This document shows, in pieces, positions 10,041 to 19,617 of a stretch of DNA of 64,000 bases (positions are counted from its first letter, which is position 1; each line of letters begins with the position of its first letter). The stretch is taken from positions 434,001-498,000 of the forward strand of contig NZ_CP029255.1 of the NCBI RefSeq assembly GCF_003122385.1, given 5' to 3'. The translations under genes and the position numbers were made by a program. The notes beneath the pieces were generated by a model. It was not told the DNA's origin. It searched no databases and saw only the letters and a list, made by a program, of their open reading frames with translations. Source of the DNA: Flavobacterium crocinum (GTDB taxonomy: Bacteria; Bacteroidota; Bacteroidia; Flavobacteriales; Flavobacteriaceae).

Positions 10041-11042
10041 TTACTCGTTAAGCATTTTCCAAAGTCTGTCTTTCAAATCAGTCAAACCTTGTTGTGCAAC
10101 AGACGAAATAAACATATAAGGAACATCTTTGAAAGTAACATCTAATTCTGCTTTCAATTCAGCTTTTAATTCGTCATCCAGCATATCGCATTTTGAAATT
10201 ACTACCAAACGCTCTTTGTCCAGCATTTCAGGGTTGTATTTTGTTAATTCATTAACCAAAATATCATATTCTGCTCTAATATCCGGTGTATCAACTGGAA
10301 CTAAGAACAGCAACGTTGAGTTACGCTCAATATGACGTAGGAAATAATGCCCTAAACCTTTTCCTTCGGCAGCTCCTTCAATAATTCCAGGAATATCAGC
10401 AATTACAAAAGACTGAAAATCTCTGTAAGCTACAATTCCTAAATTTGGTTTTAAAGTCGTAAAAGGATAATCGGCAATTTTTGGTTTTGCTGAAGTTAAT
10501 ACAGACAACAAAGTAGATTTTCCTGCATTTGGAAATCCAACTAAACCAACATCTGCCAAAACTTTAAGTTCCAGAATCACATCCATTTCTACCCCCAGTA
10601 AACCTGGCTGTGCATAACGAGGCGTTTGGTTTGTTGAACTTCTAAAATGCCAGTTTCCTAAACCTCCCTTTCCTCCTTTTGCAAGAATCTTTTTTTCGCC
10701 GTCTTCGGTGATTTCAAAAAGTGTTTCGCCAGTTTCTTTGTCTTTTACAACAGTTCCTAATGGCACTTCAATGATTTTATCTTCCCCGTCTGCACCTGTA
10801 CTTCTGTCAGAACCCCCGTCTCCACCGTGACCCGCTTTAACGTGACGTGCAAACTTTAAATGAAATAATGTCCAGAGTCCTTTATTCCCAACTAAATACA
10901 CATGTCCGCCTCGACCTCCATCTCCACCGTCGGGACCACCTTTTTCAATAAATTTCTCTCTATGTAAATGCGTAGATCCTTTCCCTCCTTTTCCGGAAGA
11001 AACATATATCTTAACGTAATCTACAAAATTTCCTTCTGTCAT
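10041..11042 (-). CDS. obg: GTPase Obg
   Basis: 333 residues. The N-terminal Obg fold (about 1-158) is glycine-rich ([25 protein letters not shown]), followed by the GTPase domain with G1 [10 protein letters not shown]2/switch [13 protein letters not shown]3 ADIPGIIEG and G4 SKCD. Obg is a ribosome-associated GTPase needed for 50S assembly and growth control. The protein ends soon after the G domain, so the C-terminal OCT domain of many Obg proteins is absent; this is usual in Bacteroidota. It precedes the terminator at 9984. Confidence 0.97.
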   Translation of the reverse strand: MTEGNFVDYVKIYVSSGKGGKGSTHLHREKFIEKGGPDGGDGGRGGHVYLVGNKGLWTLFHLKFARHVKAGHGGDGGSDRSTGADGEDKIIEVPLGTVVKDKETGETLFEITEDGEKKILAKGGKGGLGNWHFRSSTNQTPRYAQPGLLGVEMDVILELKVLADVGLVGFPNAGKSTLLSVLTSAKPKIADYPFTTLKPNLGIVAYRDFQSFVIADIPGIIEGAAEGKGLGHYFLRHIERNSTLLFLVPVDTPDIRAEYDILVNELTKYNPEMLDKERLVVISKCDMLDDELKAELKAELDVTFKDVPYMFISSVAQQGLTDLKDRLWKMLNE

Positions 11043-11044
11043 TT

Positions 11045-11085
11045 TTCTGAATTTCAGATTTTAGATTTTAGATTTTAGATTGCTC
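11045..11085. repeat. Short direct repeat array of agatttt words
   Basis: Several head-to-tail copies of an approximately 9-nt word (cagattttag) lie between the CNNM gene and obg. The same word array recurs at 24852-24885 and, inverted, at 36085-36118. Confidence 0.5.
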
Positions 11086-11121
11086 TAGCTTCTATTTCTA
11101 AATTCTATTGTATTTATTTTT

Positions 11122-12396
11122 TTATTCTTTCAATGCTCTTACAAGCACTTTATCAATCTTAACGCCGTCCATATCTATCACTTCAAGGACAAATTTCTGC
11201 CAGACTAATTTTTCTCCTTCTTTTGGAATATGAGAAAGCTCGGTCATAATCATTCCGCTTACGGTGTTTACTTCGTAATCGTTGGTTAATTCGTCTAACT
11301 CAAAATAGGTTAAGAAATCGTGTAACGAATAATGTCCGTCAACCAGCCATGAACCATCTTCTCGTTCTATAAGCTGGAATTCATCTTTGTAAAATTCTGA
11401 TGCGTCTCCAACTAAAGCTTCCAGAATATCATTCAAAGTAATCAAACCTTGAAAAACTCCATATTCATCTGAAACTAAAGCGTAATGAACTCCTGTTTTC
11501 TTGAAATTTTCTAACGCTTTGTAAGCCGTAGTCTGTTCCATTAAATAAGGCGCATCAGAAACTATTGCCGACAAATCGAAATTATCTTTTTCGATGCTGG
11601 CGAAGATATTCTTAAGTGTTACCACTCCAACAATATCATCATAATTATCATTATAAACCGGATAAACGGTATGCAGATCCTGAACTACCAATTCTTTAAT
11701 CTTGTCTTTATCTGCTTTTAACGGCAACATATCAACAGATTTTCGGTGTGTCATTAACGAACTTACTTTTCTGTCTCCGATATGAAAAACGCGCTCCACA
11801 ATATCCTGTTCAATTTCCTGAACTTCTCCAACTTCTGTTCCTTCTTTGATGATTGCTTTAATTTCTTCTTCGGTCACTTTTCCATCAGCGGTTGGTTTGA
11901 TTTGTAAAACATTCAACAAGAAATCTGTTGAAGAAGTTAACAACCAAATAAACGGCGCCGTAATGATTGAAATGACTTTCATTGGCATTGCCACCATTTT
12001 AGCAATTGCTTCAGGATAATTTAATCCGATTCGTTTTGGAAGTAGTTCTCCTAAAACCAATGAGAAGAAAGTTAAAACTACAACCACAATTCCAACTGCG
12101 ATTGAATGTGCATAAGGTTTTAAAGCTGCAAAACCTGCCACAAATAATTCAACATCGGCAGTGATTTTATCTCCGGAATAAATACCTGTTAAAATACCGA
12201 TTAAGGTAATTCCGATTTGTACTGTTGATAAAAATTTGTTTGGCGAATTGGCTAAATCGAGTGCTGTTTTAGCACTTTTATTGCCTTTTTTCGCTGCTGT
12301 TTCCAACCTGTTTTTACGGGCTGAAATCAAAGCGATTTCAGACATGGAGAAAACTCCGTTTAGTAGAATTAGAAAAAATATAATTAGTATTTCCAA
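11122..12396 (-). CDS. CNNM/CorC (HlyC) family membrane transporter-like protein
   Basis: 424 residues. Residues 1-190 form a DUF21/CNNM membrane domain with about four helices (the first, LIIFFLILLNGVFSMSEIAL, is diagnostic), then a tandem CBS pair (about 205-330; MTHRKSVDML... and VSDEYGVFQGLITLNDILEALVG) and a C-terminal CorC_HlyC domain (about 345-420). Related proteins take part in Mg2+ or Co2+ efflux; older annotations call them hemolysins. Minus strand, between adk and obg, with 79 nt to obg. The exact ion is not readable from the sequence. Confidence 0.9.
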   Translation of the reverse strand: MEILIIFFLILLNGVFSMSEIALISARKNRLETAAKKGNKSAKTALDLANSPNKFLSTVQIGITLIGILTGIYSGDKITADVELFVAGFAALKPYAHSIAVGIVVVVLTFFSLVLGELLPKRIGLNYPEAIAKMVAMPMKVISIITAPFIWLLTSSTDFLLNVLQIKPTADGKVTEEEIKAIIKEGTEVGEVQEIEQDIVERVFHIGDRKVSSLMTHRKSVDMLPLKADKDKIKELVVQDLHTVYPVYNDNYDDIVGVVTLKNIFASIEKDNFDLSAIVSDAPYLMEQTTAYKALENFKKTGVHYALVSDEYGVFQGLITLNDILEALVGDASEFYKDEFQLIEREDGSWLVDGHYSLHDFLTYFELDELTNDYEVNTVSGMIMTELSHIPKEGEKLVWQKFVLEVIDMDGVKIDKVLVRALKE

Positions 12397-12454
12397 TTGA
12401 TAGGGGATTCGTTATAAAATGGTCTAGTTAAATGCAATTTGTACTCAATTTATT

Positions 12455-12580
12455 ATAGCCCAGATGGAAGTGAAAAGCCCGGAGCTAAAAAAACTAATTT
12501 TTCCTACCAGAAAACAGCGACTGAAAGAAGCTCGTTTTATGGTTTGGAAAAATAGTTTTTTTAGCGAGGACTTGTAACGT
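12455..12580. repeat. Long hairpin element between adk and the CNNM gene
   Basis: Starts with agcccagatggaagtgaaaa and contains facing arms gctaaaaaaactaatttttc (from 12484) and gaaaaatagttttttagc (to about 12564) that pair except for one bulged base, closing a loop of about 45 nt. No open frame. The lead-in resembles a repeat that I associate with many Flavobacterium intergenic regions. Confidence 0.55.
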
Positions 12581-12597
12581 ACAGCTGGAAAAAGCTT

Positions 12598-13170
12598 CTA
12601 CAAATTATCTATAACTGACGTTAAGCGCTCTGTAATATCTTTAATTTCTCCAATACCATTTACAGCGTGAAATTTATTCTGCGCTTTATAATAGTCGATT
12701 AATGGAGCTGTTTTTTCATTGTATTCCTGATATCTCACACGAATTTTTTCTTCGTCCTGATCATCTGCTCTTCCGCTTGTTTTTCCTCTTTCTAATAGAC
12801 GTGCTACTAAAATTTCGTCATCAGCTTCTAAAGCGATTGTTGCTGTTACGCTAGAACCAATTGTTGGCAAAAATTTGTCTAAAGCTTCTGCCTGATTGAT
12901 TGTTCTTGGGTAACCGTCAAACAAAAATCCTGCTGTATCAGGGTGTTTTTTTACCTCATCAATTAACATTGCAGTTGTTACTTCGCAAGGAACTAATTCT
13001 CCATTGTCCATAAAAACTCTTGCTTTTTTTCCTAGTTCAGTATCATTTTTTAAATTGAAACGAAAAATATCTCCTGTTGAAAGGTGTGTTAAATTGTATT
13101 TTTCTTTTAAAAATTCTGCCTGAGTTCCTTTTCCTGCACCAGGCTTTCCAAATAAAACGATGTTAATCAT
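12598..13170 (-). CDS. adk: Adenylate kinase
   Basis: 190 residues. Converts ATP + AMP to 2 ADP in the cytoplasm. P-loop GKPGAGKGTQ (about 8-17), AMP-binding LSTGDIFR, FLFDGYPRT and the R-x-D/LID segment RLLERGKTSGRADD. The LID is the short form without zinc cysteines. Minus strand, 65 nt downstream of hpt, probably co-transcribed from the hpt promoter, which suits a shared purine-nucleotide role. Confidence 0.97.
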   Translation of the reverse strand: MINIVLFGKPGAGKGTQAEFLKEKYNLTHLSTGDIFRFNLKNDTELGKKARVFMDNGELVPCEVTTAMLIDEVKKHPDTAGFLFDGYPRTINQAEALDKFLPTIGSSVTATIALEADDEILVARLLERGKTSGRADDQDEEKIRVRYQEYNEKTAPLIDYYKAQNKFHAVNGIGEIKDITERLTSVIDNL

Positions 13171-13235
13171 AATTGAAATGAGTGTTGTTACTTCTGTCTT
13201 TCAGAAGTTTTAAAATGAATATTAGTTGTGTTTTG

Positions 13236-13766
13236 TTATTCTGCTAATTTGTAAACTTCGGTTAAGTTTCTTCCTAATCCATCATAGTCCAAACCATAAC
13301 CCACAATAAATTTGTTCGGAATTCTAATTCCGATGTAATCTATTTTTATGTCTTTTTTATATGCCTCCGGTTTAAAAAACAAAGTTGCAATTTTAAAATG
13401 CTTTACATTTCTTTCTTTAAACAAGTGTTTCAATTCTTCGATTGTATTTCCGGTATCGATAATATCTTCGATGATAATTACGGTTCTTCCAGACAAATCC
13501 TGATTGATTCCGATTAATTCTTTAACCGAATTTGTTGTTTCTGTTCCTTCATACGATGCCATTTTGATGAATGAAACCTCGCATGGTTTTTTATATTTTT
13601 TTAGAAAATCTGATACGACCATAAAGGCACCATTCAAAACTCCAATAAAAATTGGCGTATCATCTCCAAAATCGTCTTCTACCTGAGCCACTATTTTAGT
13701 TAAAGCAAAATCAATTTCTTTAGCCGAAATAAACGGAACAAATTGTTTATCGTGAAGTTGTATCAT
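13236..13766 (-). CDS. hpt: Hypoxanthine phosphoribosyltransferase
   Basis: 176 residues from the chosen start MIQLHDKQF. Transfers ribose-5-phosphate from PRPP to hypoxanthine or guanine for purine salvage. The PRPP motif VIIIEDIIDTGNTIEEL is clear, and the C-terminal segment YIGIRIPNKFIVGYGLDYD matches HPRTs. An upstream in-frame ATG at 13793 would add nine residues, but it overlaps the promoter -7 box at 13791-13798, so the 13766 start is preferred. adk follows on the same strand. Confidence 0.95.
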   Translation of the reverse strand: MIQLHDKQFVPFISAKEIDFALTKIVAQVEDDFGDDTPIFIGVLNGAFMVVSDFLKKYKKPCEVSFIKMASYEGTETTNSVKELIGINQDLSGRTVIIIEDIIDTGNTIEELKHLFKERNVKHFKIATLFFKPEAYKKDIKIDYIGIRIPNKFIVGYGLDYDGLGRNLTEVYKLAE

Positions 13767-13790
13767 TATTTTTCTTTTTAAAATAATGGA

Positions 13791-13798
13791 CAAAGATA
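13791..13798 (-). promoter_or_regulatory. Promoter -7 box for hpt-adk
   Basis: On the minus strand the sequence reads TATCTTTG, a perfect match to the Bacteroidota TAnnTTTG box. It overlaps the upstream candidate ATG of hpt and decides the start at 13766. No well-spaced TTG was found. Confidence 0.6.
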
Positions 13799-13954
13799 CA
13801 GAATTAGAACTTAACAGCTTATATCAAAATGGACTGTATCCGGATTATTTTTTTGGGAATGTTAAATATCAGTTAATATTTACAAACCGGTCTTTTAGGC
13901 TATTTTAAATTTCAGTAAATTGTTATGATATAATTATTTAACTCCAAAAAACCA

Positions 13955-15235
13955 ATGAAAAAATCGTTAATCCTGTTTTCAATTCCGTTATTAGCTTTAA
14001 TGACTTCCTGCAACGGACAAGTAAAAAAAGAAGAAAAAGAAGCACTTGCCAAACAGCCCGGAAATGTGGTAAAAACAGCTATAGGAGACATTACACTTCC
14101 TCCGCCCTACGCAACCGAATCCAAAACAAAGAACAGTAAAGTTATAGGATGGCCAGAAGGCAAAACGCCAAAAGCACCGGAAGGTTTTACGGTAACCAAA
14201 TTTGCTGACGGATTTAGCAATCCGCGTTGGAGTTATATTGCGCCAAACAATGATATTTTTGTTGTGGAAAGCGGAACCAGAACAAGTAAAAACCAAATTA
14301 TAGTTTTGCGTGACAAGGATAAAGACGGAAAATATGAAACTCGCGAAGTTTTTATTTCTGGTTTAAACAGACCTTTGGGAATGCTGATTCTTAAAGACTT
14401 TTTTTACATTGCCAATACCGACGGACTTTACCGTTATCCTTATAAAAATGCCCCATTAAAATTAGAAACTCAGGGAACTAAAATTGTTGAACTTCCTGCT
14501 GGCGGATACAACAATCACTGGACAAGAAGTTTACTCGCTAATCCTGAAGGAACAAAAATTTATATTGGTGTTGGTTCAGGAAGTAATGTGGGAGAAAACG
14601 GAATGGATAAAGAAATTCGTCGTGCTGCCATTTTAGAAATTAATCCTGACGGAACCGGCGAAAAAATTTATGCTGAAGGCCTTAGAAACCCAATGGGAAT
14701 GGACTGGAATCCAGCCAACAAAAAAGAACTTTGGACAGCGGTAAATGAAAGAGATGAACTTGGCGATGATTTGGTTCCGGATTATATCACGAGTGTAAAA
14801 AGAGGCGGTTTTTATGGATGGCCTTATTCGTATTTTGGAAGTATTCCTGACCCAAGATGGAAAGGGAAAGGTGAACGAAAAGATTTGATAGAAAGAGCTA
14901 TTGTTCCCGATGTTCCGGTTGGTGCACACACTGCTTCTTTAGGATTGGCTTTTTACACTAAAGATGCTTTTCCTGCTAAATATAAAAACGGAGCTTTCGT
15001 TGGTCAGCATGGTTCTTGGAACCGATCTGTAATTTCAGGTTACAAAGTTTTATTTGTTCCTTTTAAAGATGGAAAACCTTCAGGCAAACCAGAAGATTTT
15101 TTAACCGGATTTATTTCTGATAATGATAAAGCAGAAGTTTATGGACGCCCAGTTGCTGTAACGGTTATGAATGATGGATCGCTTTTGGTAAATGATGATA
15201 GCGGCAATACGATTTGGAAGGTAACAGCTAAATAA
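13955..15235 (+). CDS. Sorbosone dehydrogenase-like PQQ-type beta-propeller lipoprotein
   Basis: 426 residues. A lipoprotein signal ends at Cys19 (LLALMTSC). The body reads as a six-bladed propeller of the L-sorbosone/pyranose dehydrogenase family: GFSNPRWSYIAPNNDIFVVESGT, GLRNPMGMDWNP, NERDELGDDLVPDY, and HTASLGLAFYTKDAFP...GQHGSWNRS. Members oxidise sugars or related compounds with PQQ, sometimes with copper. It is likely anchored in the periplasm or outer membrane. There are no PQQ synthesis genes in the window, so the cofactor would be imported or this is a non-PQQ homologue. Confidence 0.85.
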   Translation: MKKSLILFSIPLLALMTSCNGQVKKEEKEALAKQPGNVVKTAIGDITLPPPYATESKTKNSKVIGWPEGKTPKAPEGFTVTKFADGFSNPRWSYIAPNNDIFVVESGTRTSKNQIIVLRDKDKDGKYETREVFISGLNRPLGMLILKDFFYIANTDGLYRYPYKNAPLKLETQGTKIVELPAGGYNNHWTRSLLANPEGTKIYIGVGSGSNVGENGMDKEIRRAAILEINPDGTGEKIYAEGLRNPMGMDWNPANKKELWTAVNERDELGDDLVPDYITSVKRGGFYGWPYSYFGSIPDPRWKGKGERKDLIERAIVPDVPVGAHTASLGLAFYTKDAFPAKYKNGAFVGQHGSWNRSVISGYKVLFVPFKDGKPSGKPEDFLTGFISDNDKAEVYGRPVAVTVMNDGSLLVNDDSGNTIWKVTAK

Positions 15236-15282
15236 AATTCCAATTTTTGAAATTCCAAATTCCAATCTTTAAAAAGATTTTA

Positions 15283-15415
15283 AACACATAGAGACATAGA
15301 TTTTTTTGCATTAAAAAGTTGATTTAAGAAAACTCGTTTTACACATAGCTACTATGTGAATTTAAATTAGTGAAACGCCTTTTTTGCCTCAATCAATGCT
15401 ATGTTTCTATGTGTT
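15283..15415. repeat. Nested inverted repeat ('cacatagagacatag' family)
   Basis: Outer arms aacacatagagacatag (15283-15299) and ctatgtttctatgtgtt (15399-15415) pair with one mismatch; an inner perfect dyad cacatagctactatgtg is at 15342-15358. Lies between two co-directional genes. Confidence 0.65.
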
Positions 15416-15448
15416 AAAATAAAACCGCACTTTTAACTCCGCCCATTT

Positions 15449-17539
15449 ATGTTTTTCCAAAAATGTTTTCTTTTTCTTTTATTTTTTTTTGTTTCTAAAA
15501 ACATTTCAGCACAAGAAAATATTGATTCTGTCAAAACTCAAAAACTAAACGAAGTTTTAATAAGTCCTCTTCATATTAATCGGGATTTGCAGAATAGTCC
15601 GGCTTCGATTGGCATTTTATCTGAAAAAGAATTACTTCGAAATAACACTACAGATATTAGCAATGTTATCAATACGATTCCGGGTGTTTTTATGCAATCG
15701 TCGAATATTACGACCACCCGAATCTCGATTCACGGAATTGGCGCGAGAACTCCGTACGGAACTAATAAAATTAGGGCATTTTACGGAACTATTCCGCTGA
15801 CATCTGGAAACAGTGAAACGGTTATTGATGATATTGATCTTCAAAACATCAATCAAGTCGAAGTCATAAAAGGTCCACTTTCGAGTATTTACGGAGCGGG
15901 TTTGGGTGGAGCGATTTTAATTTCGCCAGAAACATTTAATAAATCCAAGTATCAAACTGAAATGAGTTCTGTTTTTGGATCTTTTGGATTATTGAAAAAC
16001 AGAGTCGGTTTTAATTGGAACGAAAAAAGTGCTTCTTTCAATCTGAGTTATCATAATTTAAAAACCGACGGCTGGCGCGAAAACAGCGCTTACAATCGGG
16101 AAGGAATTACACTCGGAGGAGAATTATTCCAAAAGAAAAACAGCAAACTGACTTACTTTTCAAACTATACTTATTTGAAGGCTTTTATTCCGAGTTCAAT
16201 CAATAAGACCACTTTCGAAAACAATCCTCAAGCTGGAGCGCCGACTTGGGTTGCTTCAAAAGGTTTTAAAGAATACAAATCGACTTTGGCAGGATTAGCT
16301 TATGATTTTAAAATTAATAATCATCTCCAAAATTCAACTTCCGTTTTTATCAATTACAAAGACAGCAACGAACCGCGTCCTTTTGATATTTTGCGCCAAT
16401 ATACTTTTGCTTCGGGCTTGAGAACTCAGTTTTCAGGAGATTTTAAACTTGGAAAAATTAAAAATCAATTTATTGCGGGACTGGAATATTTCAGAGATAA
16501 TTATAGTGGAAATACTTTTCAAAACTTATATCAGCAAAATAATGGAAACGGAAGTTTGCAAGGCAATCAACTTACCGCAACCGATCAAAAAAGAGATTTT
16601 TACAACATTTTTTCTCAAATCAGGACTTTGCTTTCGGAACATTTTGAGATTCAGGCGGGTTTAAATTACAACAAAACTAAATTTGAATTGCAAAATGATT
16701 TTCCCGCTTCCGTGAATAATCCGAAGGAAAGATATAGTTATGATGGGATTTTTTCGCCACAGCTTTCTTTTCTTTATAAACCAAATGAAGTTCGAACCTT
16801 TTACTTTTCTGTAAGTCGAGGATTTTCTCTTCCTGCAACTGAAGAAACTTTAACTTCAACAGGAAACATCAATTCTGACATTAAACCCGAAACAGGTTAT
16901 AATTTTGAATTGGGCGGAAAACTGCACTTTTTCAATAGAAAACTCTACACCGAAATTGCTATTTACCGAATGGTAATTAAAGATTTATTGGTTGCCAAAA
17001 GAATCGGCGACGATCAATATGAAGGTGTAAATACCGGGAAAACTTTTCATGAAGGAATTGAGATTTCCTTAAATCACAATTGGCCAATAAATAGAATTTT
17101 CACTTTGAACTCTTATGTTGGCGCTTCCATCGGAAATTATGAATTTAAAGAATTTGTTGATAACGGGAATGATTATTCAGGAAACAAACTAACCGGAGTT
17201 CCGGCCAATACTGCAAGTGCAGGTTTTACTTTAAATACATCATCTGGATTTTATTTTTCAGCCGATTTCCAGTTTACAGATAAAATCCCAATGAACGATT
17301 CTAACGCCGATTATTCCGATTCTTATTCACTTCTGAATTTAAAAGCCGGTTATCAATTTGAAATTCTATCGGGTTTAAAAGCTCACTTTGACGCAGGAAT
17401 CAATAATGTCATGAACGAAAAATACGCTTCCATGATTTTGACCAATGCCACTGCCGTTGGAAATGCACAACCAAGATTTTACTACCCTGGATTACCAATA
17501 AATTATTACGGAATTATCTCATTAAATTATGTATTTTAG
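15449..17539 (+). CDS. TonB-dependent outer-membrane receptor
   Basis: 696 residues with a signal peptide (ending near KNISAQ). The plug (about 30-165) has LNEVLISP, SNVINTIPGVFMQSS, TRISIHGIGARTPYGTNKIRAFYGTIPLT and VEVIKGPLSSIYGAGLGGAILI. The rest is a 22-strand barrel ending in the aromatic C-terminus GIISLNYVF. No N-terminal carboxypeptidase-like or FecR-signalling domain is present, and no SusD follows, so it resembles a siderophore, haem or vitamin receptor rather than a SusC. The substrate cannot be read. It would be energised by an ExbB/ExbD/TonB system such as that at 47613-49978. Confidence 0.93.
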   Translation: MFFQKCFLFLLFFFVSKNISAQENIDSVKTQKLNEVLISPLHINRDLQNSPASIGILSEKELLRNNTTDISNVINTIPGVFMQSSNITTTRISIHGIGARTPYGTNKIRAFYGTIPLTSGNSETVIDDIDLQNINQVEVIKGPLSSIYGAGLGGAILISPETFNKSKYQTEMSSVFGSFGLLKNRVGFNWNEKSASFNLSYHNLKTDGWRENSAYNREGITLGGELFQKKNSKLTYFSNYTYLKAFIPSSINKTTFENNPQAGAPTWVASKGFKEYKSTLAGLAYDFKINNHLQNSTSVFINYKDSNEPRPFDILRQYTFASGLRTQFSGDFKLGKIKNQFIAGLEYFRDNYSGNTFQNLYQQNNGNGSLQGNQLTATDQKRDFYNIFSQIRTLLSEHFEIQAGLNYNKTKFELQNDFPASVNNPKERYSYDGIFSPQLSFLYKPNEVRTFYFSVSRGFSLPATEETLTSTGNINSDIKPETGYNFELGGKLHFFNRKLYTEIAIYRMVIKDLLVAKRIGDDQYEGVNTGKTFHEGIEISLNHNWPINRIFTLNSYVGASIGNYEFKEFVDNGNDYSGNKLTGVPANTASAGFTLNTSSGFYFSADFQFTDKIPMNDSNADYSDSYSLLNLKAGYQFEILSGLKAHFDAGINNVMNEKYASMILTNATAVGNAQPRFYYPGLPINYYGIISLNYVF

Positions 17540-17563
17540 CACAGTATTTAATTCCACAAAACA

Positions 17564-18115
17564 ATGCTTTCCGAATTGCAGAAAAAACTGGATTACGTCA
17601 ATGCTTACAGAGAAAATCGTCTCAAAACGGCAAAAGATGTTTTAGAAAACCCTTCACTTTTTAGTGAATTGGTTTCGATTTGCTTTTCGCCCCAAGACAA
17701 AAACAATCATAAAGCCTGCTGGATTTTAGAATTTGTCTCTTACGAAGAATTGCATTGGCTTCAGCCTCATCTTGATTTTTTCTGTTCAAATTTAAAAGTT
17801 TTAAAAGATGAAAGTTCGATGCGTCCTATCGCAAAAGTGACACAACTTTTGGTAAAATCGCATTACAAGAAAAACGAAAACGGGATTCAGCTTTCAGAAG
17901 AAAATCTACAAGATTGCATCGAAGCCTCTTTCGACTGGCTGATTAACGATACCAAAGTTGCCACAAAAGCGTATTCCATAAGAACCTTATATATTCTAGG
18001 AAATTATTACGACTGGATTCATCCTGAACTCAAAGTGATAATTGATAAAGATTTCGGAGACCACTCGCCCGCATACAAAGCCGTTGCCAAAGAAGTTTTG
18101 AAGAAAATAAAATAG
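17564..18115 (+). CDS. Uncharacterised HEAT-like helical protein
   Basis: 183 residues, starting 24 nt after the TonB receptor stop, so it may be co-transcribed. Mostly alpha-helical with repeated pairs of helices (ACWILEFVSYEELHWLQPHLDFFC, AKVTQLLVKSHY, CIEASFDWLINDTKVATKAYSIRTLYILG), like an ARM/HEAT repeat fold. No catalytic motif is visible. Homologues in Flavobacterium are, as I recall, sometimes labelled adenylosuccinate lyase, but nothing of the lyase signature is present. Function unknown. Confidence 0.8.
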   Translation: MLSELQKKLDYVNAYRENRLKTAKDVLENPSLFSELVSICFSPQDKNNHKACWILEFVSYEELHWLQPHLDFFCSNLKVLKDESSMRPIAKVTQLLVKSHYKKNENGIQLSEENLQDCIEASFDWLINDTKVATKAYSIRTLYILGNYYDWIHPELKVIIDKDFGDHSPAYKAVAKEVLKKIK

Positions 18116-18125
18116 TTTTTTGTTG

Positions 18126-18321
18126 GCCACAGATTAAACGGATTAGAAAGGATTTTTTTTCGCCACAACCCGAGCGATAGCGAACAGGCGAAGCAATTAC
18201 ACGAATTTTTACGAATTATTTTTTTTTAATCCAACCTAAAAAATTAGTGGAAATTCGTGTAATTCGTGGCAACCCAAAACCCACAAAAAGAAAAATCATT
18301 TTAAGCCTTCTAATCTGTGGC
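18126..18321. repeat. Nested palindromic repeat ('gccacagatt ... aattcgtgg' family)
   Basis: Outer arms gccacagattaaacg...(18126) and ccttctaatctgtggc (18306-18321) enclose an inner pair of ttacacgaatt... and ...aattcgtgtaattcgtggc. A related element sits at 29757-29838. This occupies nearly all of the 290-nt gap before purK. Confidence 0.65.
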
Positions 18322-18356
18322 AAAACCTTTATGAACCCAACAAGGAAAAAACTAAA

Positions 18357-18389
18357 TTTTGGCTAAAAAAAGATTAAAAAGTATCTTTG
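18357..18389 (+). promoter_or_regulatory. Promoter of purK
   Basis: TTTTGG at 18357-18362 (TTG at 18359-18361), 20-nt spacer, TATCTTTG at 18382-18389. This matches TTG-N17-23-TAnnTTTG exactly. Transcription would start near 18395, which rules out the in-frame ATG at 18359 and supports the ATG at 18407. Confidence 0.8.
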
Positions 18390-18406
18390 CAAAAACACAA
18401 CACAAA

Positions 18407-19558
18407 ATGAATTATTTTTCTTCTGATTTTAAATTAGGAATATTAGGTGGCGGACAATTAGGTAAAATGCTTTTGTTTGACACCAGAAAATTTGACATAC
18501 AAACTTACGTTCTGGATCCAAGCAACGAAGCGCCGAGTAAAATTGCCTGCAACAAGTTTTTTCAAGGCGATTTAATGGATTATGAAACCGTTTACAACTT
18601 CGGAAAACAAGTCGATGTTTTGACTTTTGAAATCGAATTGGTAAACCTTGAAGCTTTAACGCAATTAGAAAACGAAGGCTTAAAAGTATATCCATCTCCA
18701 AAAACTTTAAAAGGAATTCAGAATAAAGGTGTTCAAAAAGATTTTTACGCTAAAAATAATATCCCAACTGCACCATTCGAAAGATTTGAAAATTTAGAAC
18801 AACTAAAATCTAAAATCAGCGATCTGAAATTACCTTTTGTATGGAAATGCACCGAATTTGGTTATGATGGAAATGGTGTAAAAATAGTTCGCCAGGCTTC
18901 CGATTTAGATACATTGCCAAATGTAGAATGCATTGCAGAAACTATGGTTCCGTTCAAAAACGAATTGGCTGTAATTGTAGTTAGAAATCCTTCAGGAGAA
19001 ATGAAAACCTATCCAGTTGTCGAAATGGAATTTCACCCAGAAGCCAACCAAGTAGAATATGTAATCTGCCCAGCAAGAATCCATGATAAAGTAGCTGAAA
19101 AAGCCAGAGCAATTGCTTTGCAGGTTTCAGAAAACTTCAATCACGTTGGTCTTTTGGCTGTTGAAATGTTCCAAACTCAGGATGACGAAATTTTGGTTAA
19201 CGAAGTTGCTCCTCGCCCACACAATTCTGGTCATTATTCTATTGAAGCAAGTTATACTTCACAATTCGAAAATCATTTACGCGCTATTTTAGATCTTCCG
19301 TTAGGAAACACAGACAGCAAAGTTGCCGGAATTATGGTCAATTTAGTTGGTGCCGAAGGTCATTCTGGAAATGTTATTTACGAAAATATCGAAACCATTT
19401 TAGGATGGGATGGCGTTACGCCACATATCTACGGTAAAAAACAAACACGCCCGTTCAGAAAAATGGGTCACGTTACGATTGTAAATGAAGATATGGCTGA
19501 AGCACGAAGAATCGCACAGGAAGTTAAGGAAACTATTAAAGTGATCAGTGGGCAATAA
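18407..19558 (+). CDS. purK: 5-(carboxyamino)imidazole ribonucleotide synthase (PurK)
   Basis: 383 residues. ATP-grasp enzyme that makes N5-CAIR from AIR, ATP and bicarbonate in purine synthesis. N-terminal GILGGGQLGKML, central FVWKCTEFGYDGNGVKIV (ATP-grasp), LLAVEMFQTQDDEILVNEVAPRPHNSGHYSIE, and EVAPRPHNSGH is diagnostic. The start is fixed by the promoter at 18357-18389. Its partner purE lies 2.1 kb downstream on the same strand, with an ATPase/HNH pair in between. Confidence 0.96.
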   Translation: MNYFSSDFKLGILGGGQLGKMLLFDTRKFDIQTYVLDPSNEAPSKIACNKFFQGDLMDYETVYNFGKQVDVLTFEIELVNLEALTQLENEGLKVYPSPKTLKGIQNKGVQKDFYAKNNIPTAPFERFENLEQLKSKISDLKLPFVWKCTEFGYDGNGVKIVRQASDLDTLPNVECIAETMVPFKNELAVIVVRNPSGEMKTYPVVEMEFHPEANQVEYVICPARIHDKVAEKARAIALQVSENFNHVGLLAVEMFQTQDDEILVNEVAPRPHNSGHYSIEASYTSQFENHLRAILDLPLGNTDSKVAGIMVNLVGAEGHSGNVIYENIETILGWDGVTPHIYGKKQTRPFRKMGHVTIVNEDMAEARRIAQEVKETIKVISGQ

Positions 19559-19617
19559 TTTTTAGTGTTCAGTTTTCAGTCGCAGTTTTCTATTTAAAAT
19601 CACAATCGTTTTTTAAT

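Noticed and set aside
13767..13793. Extended hpt start at 13793
   Set aside because: Overlaps the TATCTTTG box; family proteins start at MIQLHDK.
17564..18115. Adenylosuccinate lyase label for the HEAT-like gene
   Set aside because: No lyase signature; length and helical pattern do not fit.
18359..18406. Upstream in-frame start for purK
   Set aside because: It lies in the promoter, before the likely transcription start.
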